Assembly (NCBI GenBank): GCA_963749365.1
Contig: CAVVME010000006.1
Location: 68,163 to 132,162, forward strand
Reading direction: 5' to 3'
Origin: WHSW01 sp963749365
GTDB taxonomy: Bacteria > Actinomycetota > Thermoleophilia > Solirubrobacterales > 70-9
DNA length: 64,000 bases
Position numbers and translations under genes: made by a program. Positions 56,770-64,000 of this stretch are shown here, one piece after another. A model generated the notes under the pieces. The model searched no databases and was not told the DNA's origin. It was given only the letters and a program-made list of their open reading frames with translations. Numbering within the stretch: position 1 is the stretch's first letter; every line of letters begins with the position of its first letter.

Positions 56770-58308
56770 TCAGCCGGCGAGCAGGGGGCGGGCGGTCATC
56801 TGCTGCGGCTGCTCGAGCCCGAGCAGGGCGAGGGCGGTGGGCGCGACGTCGGCGAGCACCCCACCGGGCTTGAGCTCGAGGCCGGGAACGGTAACCACGA
56901 GCGGGACGGGGTTGAGCGAGTGGGCGGTGTTGGGCGAGCCGTCGGGCTCGAGCATCTGCTCGGCGTTGCCATGGTCGGCGGTCACCATGCAGGCGCCGCC
57001 GGAGCCGTGGACCGCGGTGACGACCTCGCCGAGGCAGGAATCGACGACCTCGATCGCCTCGACCGCCGCCGGGATCGACCCGGTATGGCCGACCATGTCG
57101 GGGTTGGCGAAGTTGATGATCCCGAAGCCGTAGTCGCCGCCCGACCAGCGCTCGCAGAAGGCCGCCGCCGCGGCCCGGGCGCTCATCTCGGGCTTGTGGT
57201 CGTAGGTCGGGACGTCGCGAGGCGAGTCGACCAGGCAGCGCTCCTCCCCTTCCCACTCGGCCTCGCGCCCGCCGTTGAAGAAGTAGGTCACATGGGCGTA
57301 CTTCTCGGTCTCGGCGACGTGGAGCTGGCGCCGCCCGGCCGCGGCCAGTACAGCGGCCAGCGTCGTCTCGGGCTCGTTGGGCGGAAAGGCGACCGGATAG
57401 GGCCACCCCTCCCGATAGGAGGTCAACGTGGTCAGCTCGAGCGCCGGCGCGGAGCCGCGGTCGAACTCGTCGAAGTCGGGCTCGGCGAGCGCGCGCACGA
57501 GCTGGCGGGCGCGGTCGGGACGGAAGTTGAGGTGGATGACGACATCCCCTTCGGCAGCCCCGTCGTAGTCGCCGATCACGGTCGGTCGGATGAACTCGTC
57601 CGTCTCCCCCCTGCCGTGCGCTTCGGCGACCGCCTCGGCTGCCGAGCCGGCCCGCAGGCCTTCGGCGTGCACGATCGCGTCGTAGGCCAGCTTGCTGCGC
57701 TCCCAGCGCCGGTCGCGGTCCATCGCGTAGTAGCGGCCGCCCACCGTCGCGACCCGCCCGGCGCGGCGGAGCCAGCGCTCGAGCTCGGCGATGTAGGTCG
57801 GGGCCGAGGTCGGAAGCGTGTCGCGCCCGTCGGTGAACGCGTGCACGACCAGATCCGGCACGCCCTCCTGGGCCGCGAGCTCGATGCATGCCTCGATGTG
57901 CTCCCAGCCCGAGTGCACGCCCCCGTCGGAGACCAGCCCGACCAGATGCAGGCGCCCGCGAGGACTGCGGCGCGCGGCCTCGCAGGCAGCCTTGAGGACG
58001 GGGTTCTCGAACAACTCGCCGCCGACGACCGCATCGTCGATCCGGGCCAGGTCCTGCTTGACGATCGCGCCGGCGCCGAGGTTCATGTGCCCAACCTCCG
58101 AGTTCCCCATCTGCCCGTCGGGGAGGCCGACGTCCCGCCCGCAAGCCGTCAGCGTGGTGGTCGGATAGCCGTCCCAGAGCCGATCGAAGACCGGCGTCGC
58201 CGCCTGGCTGACGGCGTTGCCGGGCCCGATGATCCACTCGCAGGGCTGAGACTTCGGTCGGAACGGCCGGGAGGATAACGTGAGGATCGCGTCGATCGGC
58301 GAGTGCAT
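56770..58308 (-). pseudogene. gpmI: 2,3-bisphosphoglycerate-independent phosphoglycerate mutase, 5'-truncated at the join
   Basis: From GPGNAVSQAATPVFDRLW (58227 leftward) to the end this is a normal GpmI: QMGNSEVGHMNLGAGAIVKQDL with the catalytic Ser, DGRDTLPTSAP, VTADHGNAEQML. The expected first ~20 residues, including the metal Asp in an LDGWG motif, are missing. Before GPGN the frame reads RPKSQPCEWII, which is not GpmI and lies in DNA that belongs to the other segment. The frame is open from 58308 but the start there is accidental. The product would lack a metal ligand. Confidence 0.85.
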
Positions 58309-59212
58309 GCTCGAGTTGTCGACACTCGGCGACGATAACTACTCCATGGCCTACGGGGGGGATACCCTGAACACGGCGGTGTACCTGGCGCGGCTCGGCG
58401 TCGAGGTCGACTACGTCACGGCGCTCGGAGACGATCCGCTGAGTGAGCGGATGGTCGAAGCCTGGCGGGCCGAAGGCGTTGGCACACGCCTCGTGCTCCA
58501 GTTGCCTGGCCGGCTCCCCGGCCTCTATCTGATCCGCCGCGACGCACACGGCGAGCGCAGCTTCTACTATTGGCGTGACCAGGCACCAGCGCGCGAGCTG
58601 TTTGCGCTACCGGAGACACCCTCGACCATCGAGGCGTTGACTGGCTACGATCTGCTCTATTTCTCCGGCATTACGCTCTCGCTCTACGGCGAGGCCGGGC
58701 GGGAGCGGCTGTTCGAGGCACTCGAGCGCACCCACGCACGCGGCGGGCGCGTTGCCTTCGACACCAACTTCCGGCCCCGCGGCTGGCCCGAGCGAATAGT
58801 GGCGCAGGCCACTTACCGCCGGGCCTTCGGCTGCGCCGATTTTGTGCTGGCCTCGACCGAGGACCTGGAGCTGCTGTTCGGCAGCGCCCGCCCGCCCGAG
58901 CTGCTGGCGCGCAGGGCTTCGGCCGAGCTGGTGCTGAAGCTGCCCGAGCTGGCCTGCCACGTGTTGGCTCCCGGCACCGACTTGGTGGTCGAGGCCGGGC
59001 CGGTAGGCGATGTGGTCGACACGACTGCCGCCGGCGACAGCTTCGCCGCCGCCTACTTGGCGGCTCGCCTCGCCGGGGCCGAGCCGGCAGCGGCGGCGCG
59101 TGCCGGCCACTTGCTCGCTGGCACGGTGGTGCGTTACCCCGGCGCCATTATTCCACCAGAGGCCATGCCGGCAGCGGTGATGCCCGTAGATCTCGCCTTC
59201 AATAGGAGCTGA
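58280..59212 (+). CDS. kdgK: 2-keto-3-deoxygluconate kinase
   Basis: A 310-residue PfkB kinase starting MRIASIGECMLELSTLGDDNYSMAYGGDTLNTAVYLARLG, with FYYWRDQAPARELF and the KdgK motif VVDTTAAGDSFAAAYLA. It makes KDPG from KDG. The GTG at 58280 follows GGGAGGATAAC, an SD site unlike the leaderless starts to the left. Together with the TRAP genes it suggests uptake and use of hexuronate-type acids. Alphaproteobacterial in style. Confidence 0.9.
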   Translation: MRIASIGECMLELSTLGDDNYSMAYGGDTLNTAVYLARLGVEVDYVTALGDDPLSERMVEAWRAEGVGTRLVLQLPGRLPGLYLIRRDAHGERSFYYWRDQAPARELFALPETPSTIEALTGYDLLYFSGITLSLYGEAGRERLFEALERTHARGGRVAFDTNFRPRGWPERIVAQATYRRAFGCADFVLASTEDLELLFGSARPPELLARRASAELVLKLPELACHVLAPGTDLVVEAGPVGDVVDTTAAGDSFAAAYLAARLAGAEPAAAARAGHLLAGTVVRYPGAIIPPEAMPAAVMPVDLAFNRS

Positions 59213-59440
59213 ACGGCCCAAGATCGCCTAAGAGCCGTCGAGATGGCGTTGTCAAGTTTGCGGGCTGCGAACAGGCCTGGTGGGTCTGGCTGTGGCTGGA
59301 AAGGAACCGCTGGACGTGCCGCCCCGACTTGAACCGCTGCATCCGCCGTTCTCGTCGTCGTGTCGGCTGGTGCGAGACCTCGGCGCGGTTGTTGAGGTAG
59401 CGACTCTGGCGGTGCTCGACCCAGGCAGGTTCATCCGCTT
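59213..59440 (-). mobile_element. IS6/IS26-family transposase remnant
   Basis: The minus strand encodes HRQSRYLNNRAEVSHQPTRRRERRMQRFKS, the conserved C-terminal block of IS6-family transposases, then a diverged RFLSSHSQTHQ. The DDE catalytic part upstream (beyond 59440) is missing, so only the last ~70 codons remain. It directly follows the kdgK stop. Confidence 0.75.
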
Positions 59441-59633
59441 GGCCGCGCATTCGCCGAGGTGGTCGAGTTCGCGACCGCGGCCCTGCATCTGCTCAAGAGC
59501 GATATCACCGAGAATGGCGGCACGCGGGTCGACAGCCACAGCCTGGCACTGGCGTGGAGTCGGAAGCTGAGCGCATGCAGCAGCACTTCGCAGCCATGAT
59601 CGGCTGAACGCAGCGACATCAGGGAGGAAACGA
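59441..59633 (+). other. Unrecognised 3' remnant
   Basis: A short plus-strand frame (FAEVVEFATAALHLLKSDI from about 59452) ends near the dctQ leader after apparent frame change (AERMQQHFAAMIG). The family is not recognised. It may be the tail of a lost transporter or dehydrogenase gene. Confidence 0.35.
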
Positions 59634-60220
59634 ATGCAACGTATCATCAACGGCTACTTCAACTGCCTCAAGCTCGCGATCGTGGCGTGCCTGGCGATCA
59701 TGGTGGTGCTCGTGTTCGGCAACGTCGTGCTGCGCTACGCCTTCAACATGGGCATCACCGTGTCGGAGGAGCTGTCGCGCTTCCTGTTCGTCTGGCTGAC
59801 CTTCCTGGGCGCGATCGTCGCCTTTCGCGAGCACGGGCATCTGGGCGTCGACATGGTGGTCAGCCGCTTGCCGACGGTCGGCAAGAAGGCCTGCCTGGTC
59901 GTCAGCCAGGTGCTGATGCTGTTCGTGACCTGGCTGTTCCTCCAGGGCAGCTGGGAACAGACGATCATCAATCTCGACGTGAAGTCGCCGTCGGCCGGGA
60001 TTTCGATGGGCCTGTTCTACGGCGTCGGGATCATCTTCAGCGTCTCGGTCGGCATCATCCTGCTGCACGATCTGTATCGCGTGGCCACCGGCCGGATCTC
60101 CGAGGAGGAGCTGGTGATGGTCAAGGAGTCCGAGGAGCAGGAGGAGTTCGAGGAGCTGCAGAAGAATCTGGCGGCCCAGGACGCGGCCGCCGCGCGGTCG
60201 AGCCGACCAAGAGCCGGTAG
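59634..60220 (+). CDS. dctQ: TRAP transporter small membrane subunit
   Basis: About 195 residues with four helices (CLAIMVVLVFGNVVLRYAF, LSRFLFVWLTFLGAIVAFR, ACLVVSQVLMLFVTWLFL, GLFYGVGIIFSVSVGII) typical of DctQ. An AGGGAGGAAACG SD precedes the ATG. The acidic end (ESEEQEEFEELQKN) shifts frame near 60195: the likely original stop TAG at 60218-60220 is reached in a second frame as VEPTKSR. Confidence 0.8.
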
Positions 60221-60231
60221 GGGGAACGCCG

Positions 60232-61511
60232 ATGGTCATCACCGTCTTTCTCGGTTCGCTGCTGGGTGCGATGGCGCTGGGCATGCCGATCGCCTACGCG
60301 CTGCTGGTCTGCGGCGTGGCGCTGATGTGTGCAGCTCGACATGTTCGACTCGCAGATCATCGCCCAGAACATCATCAACGGCGCCGACAGCTTCCCGCTG
60401 ATGGCGGTGCCGTTCTTCATGCTCGCCGGCGAGATCATGAACACCGGCGGCCTGTCGAAGCGGATCGTCAACCTCGCGCTGTCGCTGATCGGCCATGTCC
60501 GCGGCGGCCTCGGCTACGTCGCGATCATGGCCGCCTGTATTCTTTCGGCGCTGTCCGGTTCGGCGGTCGCCGATGCCGCCGCCCTCTCGGCCCTGCTGGT
60601 GCCGATGATGGTCAAGGCCGGCCACGACAAGGCGACCTCGGGCGGCCTGATCGCGGCATCCGGCATCATCGGGCCGGTCATTCCGCCCAGCATCGGCTTC
60701 GTCGTGTTCGGCGTCGCCAGCGGGCTGTCGATCTCCAAGCTGTTCCTGGCCGGCATCTTTCCGGGCCTGATGATCGGCTCGGGCCTCGCGGCGGCCTGGT
60801 GGTGGAGCGCCCGCAAGGAATCGCTGGTGATGCCGCCGCGGCAGACCGGCGCCGAACGCTGGCGCGCGTTCATCGACAGCCTGTGGGCGCTGGGCCTGCC
60901 GTTCATCATCATCTTCGGCCTCAAGTTCGGCATCTTCACGCCGACCGAGGCCGGCGTCGTCGCCGCGGTCTACTCGCTGTTCGTCGCGACCGTCGTCTAC
61001 CGCGAGCTGAAGCGTCAGCGACCTCTACCCGGTGTTCCTGACCGCGGCCAAGGTGACCGCCGTCGTGATGTTCCTGGTCGCGGCCTCGCTGGTCTCGGCC
61101 TGGCTGATCACCGTCGCCGACCTGCCGGGCCAGGTCACCGAGCTGCTCGAGCCGCTGATGGACAATCAGACCCTGCTGCTGATCGCGATCATGCTGCTGG
61201 TCGTCGTGGTCGGCACCGCCATGGACATGACGCCGACCATCCTGATCCTGACCCCGGTCTTGGTGCCGGTGGTCAAGGAGGCCGGAATCGATCCGATCTA
61301 TTTCGGCGTGCTGTTCATCATCAACAACTCGATCGGCCTGATCACGCCGCCGGTCGGCACCGTGCTCAACGTGGTCGCCGGCGTGGCGCGGATCAAGATG
61401 GACGATCTGATCAAGGGCGTCTGGCCGTTCATGCTCGCCGAGCTGATCGTCCTCGCCCTGCTGGTTGCCTTCCCAGCACTCGTCCTCGTCCCGGCATCGT
61501 GGATGCGGTAG
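60232..61511 (+). pseudogene. dctM: TRAP transporter large subunit with two frame breaks
   Basis: The pieces together form a normal DctM of about 427 residues. Frame 1 (60232-60325) encodes MVITVFLGSLLGAMALGMPIAYALLVCGVALM; frame 2 (about 60330-61017) continues QLDMFDSQIIAQNIINGADSFPLMAVPFFMLAGEIM to FVATVVYRELKRQ; frame 3 (about 61019-61511) continues DLYPVFLTAAKVTAVVMF to the end. One net indel near 60,327 and another near 61,018 separate them. It would transport a C4-dicarboxylate or sugar acid if intact. Confidence 0.85.
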
Positions 61512-61522
61512 GAGCACAGCAA

Positions 61523-62700
61523 TGATATTTGACCACACTAACGGACACACAGTAATGCAGCTGGTTGGACGCGTGATCGGGACCGTGGCCTTGTGCTGGT
61601 CTCTCGGCCGGCCCAGGCCCAGGCGCCCGCGGTCGTGGTCAACGCCGTCGAGCTGTCCGGCGACGGCGCGATTGCCGGCAACAACTTCAACAACGGCGTG
61701 CTGCTGGCCTTCAAGGAGATCAACGCGGCTGGCGGCATACTCGGCCGCCAGATCGAGGTCGTGCCGCTGGATATCCAGACCAAGCCGGAGGTGGCAAAGG
61801 CGGCCGTGCGGAAGGCTGCCGAGCTGCAGGCCTTCGCGATGATGGGGCCGGTGTTCTCGGACATCGTCCTGGCGACCATGGACGACATCCGCAGTGCAGA
61901 GCGGCCGACCTTCGTCGGTGCGGAGGCCGCCAGCATCACCGAGCAGGGCAACCCCTATCTGTTCCGCACGTCGCTCTCGCAGGCGGCCTCGATGCCCAAG
62001 CTCGCGCGCTATCTGAAGGACGGGCTGCGCGTCGAGAGCGTCGCCATGGTCTGGGTCGACAACGCGTTCGGCCGCGGCGGCAAGGAGGCGATGACCGAGG
62101 CCTTGGCCGCGCACGGATCGAGATCGTGGCCGATCTCAAGACCGCGCCGGAGCAGCGCGACTTCACCGAGGTCGCGGCCAAGGTCCGCGCCTCGGGTGCG
62201 GGCGCCGCCTTCGTCTATCTCAACGAGCAGGAGTTGGCCGACTGCCTGCGGGCGCTGTTCGACGAGGCTTATGGCGGCTGGATCGTCGGCGAGACGACGC
62301 TGGTCGGCCAGAGCGTGATCGAGTTGGCCGGCTCGGCCGCCAACGGCGTCCGCGCCCATGTCGGCCTCACCGCCGACGCGCTGGTGCCGGCTGTGCGTGA
62401 CTTCAGCAACCGGTTCCTCGCGGGAGTACAAATATCGCAGGCGATCATAACGGCATGAAGGGCTACATCGCGGCCCACGTGCTCAAGGCCGCGACCGAAA
62501 AGGTTGGCTCGTTCGATGCCAAGGCGATCGCCGCGACGCTGCACGGCCTCGCCTTTTCTGCCGCCGAGCATCCCGGTGTGCTGCTCGACGTGAAGTACGA
62601 CGACCGCGGCGATCTCGACCGGGTCAGCTTCATCGTCCGCGTCAATGGCCGCCACCAGGAAATGATCGCGATCCTGCCGGCCGCTGCCGGCGCCTTTTGA
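61523..62700 (+). pseudogene. ABC amino-acid-type substrate-binding protein with frame breaks
   Basis: A Peripla_BP_6 (LivK-like) protein. The ATG at 61523 follows AGGAGCACAGCA. Frame changes occur near 61,595 (after the signal peptide), 62,115 (EALAAHG to IEIVADLKTAPEQRDF) and 62,437 (EYKYR to DHNGMKGYIAAHV). Visible blocks: VVVNAVELSGDGAIAGNNFNNGVLLAFKEINAAGGI, GPVFSDIVLATMDDI, SVAMVWVDNAFG, GETTLVGQSVIELAG and a good C-terminus. No permease genes follow, so it is an orphan or broken piece. Confidence 0.85.
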
Positions 62701-63008
62701 GCCCAGGGAGAGCTCTCGACATCGGGCACTGTGCCCAACAACAACCAGCCACGCCTGGGGCCCAAGGAGGATGAAGAACTCCAGCGCCAGATCGAGGCGA
62801 ATGAAGGCCTGTTCGAGCCGCTTCTCGTTGAGCCGCGCCCGGAGCTGCCGGGAAAGTTCCGATCGCGAGCGGCGGATGATCGAGCGGCGCATCCGCGAGG
62901 CCCGCTTCCCAACAGTGAAGAGCCTCGACATCAGTGCGCCGGTAAGTAGAAACAGCTTTATTAGAGGCCAGTAATCGCAGGTGAGATCTGGCGCAACGTC
63001 GAGAGGGC
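62701..63008 (+). other. Spacer with an IstB fragment
   Basis: Holds a short charged frame that starts at 62731 and the IS21 fragment noted separately. The bases after 62940 are AT-richer and precede the FBPase SD site. Confidence 0.45.
62861..62929 (+). mobile_element. IS21-family IstB helper ATPase fragment
   Basis: Encodes DRERRMIERRIREARFPTVK and SLD, the start of the IstB (IS21) ATP-binding protein, where relatives read ARFPTVKSLD followed by FDF. The rest is absent. It shows that the segment has been used by insertion sequences. Confidence 0.6.
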
Positions 63009-64000
63009 ATGAACGTGATACGCGGACTTGTCACATTAAGGCAGTTCCTTCTCCAGGAGCAGGGCCGCAACCCCAACATGCCGCATGTCGTTGCGCCAAT
63101 GGAGGATATCGCTCAGGCGACGCGTAAGATTTCCTTCATCGTAAGTCAGGGAGGGTTGGGCGGCGAGCTCGGCTCCGCCGGGACCGACAACGTCCAGGGT
63201 GAGGTCCAGAAGAAGCTCGATGTCATCGCCAATGAGGTCATGATCGAGGCACTGGCGTGGAGCGGTCATTGGGCCGGGCTGGCCTCGGAAGAAATGACGG
63301 ACGCCATGGCCATCCCGTCGAATTCGGATCAGGGTCGCTACCTGTGCCTGTTCGACCCCCTCGACGGTTCGTCCAACATCGATGTGAACGGCACGGTCGG
63401 AACGATCTTCTCGATCCTGCGCTGCCCGGACGGAGTCGACCAGCCGGTCAACGAGCACTTCCTGCAACCGGGAACGGCGCAGGTAGCGGCCGGCTTCGCG
63501 GTCTACGGCCCCTCAACCGTCCTCGTGTTGACGACTGGCAGCGGCGTCAACGCCTTCACGCTCGATCGTGGCTCAGGCGAATATCTGCTGACCCATCCCA
63601 GCATGCGCATCCGCGAGGACACCAAGGACTTCACCATCAACATGTCGAACCGCCGTTACTGGACGGCACCCATGCAGCGCTACATCGAAGAATGCATTCA
63701 GGGCGAGGCCAGCCATCGTGGTATCCATTTCAACATGCGGTGGGTTGGCTCGATGGTGGCCGACGTGTTCAGGGTACTCATCTCGGGCGGGATCTTCCTC
63801 TACCCGTGGGACAGCAAGGTCACTGGGCGACCAGGCAAGCTGCGCCTGCTCTACGAGGTCAATCCCGTCAGCTTCGTGGTCGAACAGGCGGGGGGCGCCA
63901 GCACAACGGGCACCACACGGACGATGGAGATCCTCCCAAGCTCGCTCCATGAGCGCTGTCCGGCGATCCTCGGCTCCAGGAATGAGGTCGAGCGCGTGAA
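63009..64000 (+). CDS. fbp: Fructose-1,6-bisphosphatase class I, 3' end outside the window
   Basis: The frame from the ATG at 63009 stays open to the end (about 330 codons). It has TLRQFLLQEQG, the metal site CLFDPLDGSSNIDVNGTVGTIFS, RWVGSMVADVFRVLISGG and GKLRLLYEVNP. This is the cbbF/FBP class I enzyme of gluconeogenesis or the Calvin cycle. A GAGAGG SD lies just upstream. Unlike its neighbours it has no frame break, so the breaks there are not just poor sequence in general. Confidence 0.93.
   Translation, partial: MNVIRGLVTLRQFLLQEQGRNPNMPHVVAPMEDIAQATRKISFIVSQGGLGGELGSAGTDNVQGEVQKKLDVIANEVMIEALAWSGHWAGLASEEMTDAMAIPSNSDQGRYLCLFDPLDGSSNIDVNGTVGTIFSILRCPDGVDQPVNEHFLQPGTAQVAAGFAVYGPSTVLVLTTGSGVNAFTLDRGSGEYLLTHPSMRIREDTKDFTINMSNRRYWTAPMQRYIEECIQGEASHRGIHFNMRWVGSMVADVFRVLISGGIFLYPWDSKVTGRPGKLRLLYEVNPVSFVVEQAGGASTTGTTRTMEILPSSLHERCPAILGSRNEVERV

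Noticed and set aside
1..64000. CRISPR array, phage or antiviral defence cluster
   Set aside because: No regularly spaced repeats, Cas, integrase or defence genes were seen.

Overview
The window reads as two DNAs joined near base 58,228. Bases 1 to about 58,228 look like a high-GC actinobacterium of the Thermoleophilia type. This is an inference from GC-rich codon use, a family of small NTF2-like proteins that begin MSQENVE or MPQENVE, a secreted protein with a YANVMATLAVFIALGG-type start, a CuA/type-A2 cytochrome oxidase cluster, and many start codons that sit only 6-10 bases after a TANNNT box (leaderless-type starts). Bases after 58,228 look proteobacterial (probably alphaproteobacterial). 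They hold a KDG kinase, a TRAP transporter, a branched-chain-type ABC binding protein, two insertion-sequence remnants and a class I fructose-1,6-bisphosphatase, with ordinary Shine-Dalgarno sites and several broken frames. The join cuts off the first ~20 codons of gpmI, so it is either an assembly chimera or a recent recombination point.

Layout. 1-14 kb is a loose accessory region: a stress-type alpha/beta protein (partial), a small ion channel with a degenerate filter, several SnoaL/NTF2-like proteins, VOC, AlkD, NmrA-like and AraC proteins, RidA, small zinc ribbons, a YciE-like ferritin fold, and several broken genes (GNAT with an in-frame stop, YWTD propeller remnant, NTF2 fragment, BrkB C-terminus). 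A 3' tRNA-Arg remnant at 3,902-3,943 may be an integration scar. A family of 16-bp palindromes with linked GTATGCC-type sequence lies between these genes and was not seen further right.

14-18.4 kb is a cytochrome c oxidase operon (coxB-coxA-tandem stress-domain protein-cox3). 18.4-25 kb has a GT4 glycosyltransferase, small secreted proteins, an ABC-2 exporter (ATPase plus two permeases) and infA. 25-37.2 kb is a long leftward run: rplM-rpsI, glmM, glmS, a DUF3352 lipoprotein, acpS, nnr, alr, cca, HIT and an enoyl-CoA hydratase-like gene, linking translation to UDP-GlcNAc and D-alanine supply. 37.3-39.5 kb is a c-di-AMP (ydaO-type) riboswitch before two M23 peptidase genes. 39.5-58.2 kb has a flippase, guaB3-guaA, a pfkB/D-Ala-D-Ala carboxypeptidase pair, LysM protein, pyrF, HU, GT2 glycosyltransferase, argS, an epimerase, M48 protease, phosphoesterase, a Thr-rich lipoprotein coupled to a PknB-type kinase, tgt and the truncated gpmI.

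The functional theme of 25-56 kb is cell-envelope construction and turnover together with core translation and nucleotide genes. Gene-start choices rest on start-codon overlaps, Shine-Dalgarno or -10 spacing and protein family starts; no database search was run, so family names are from recognised motifs only.
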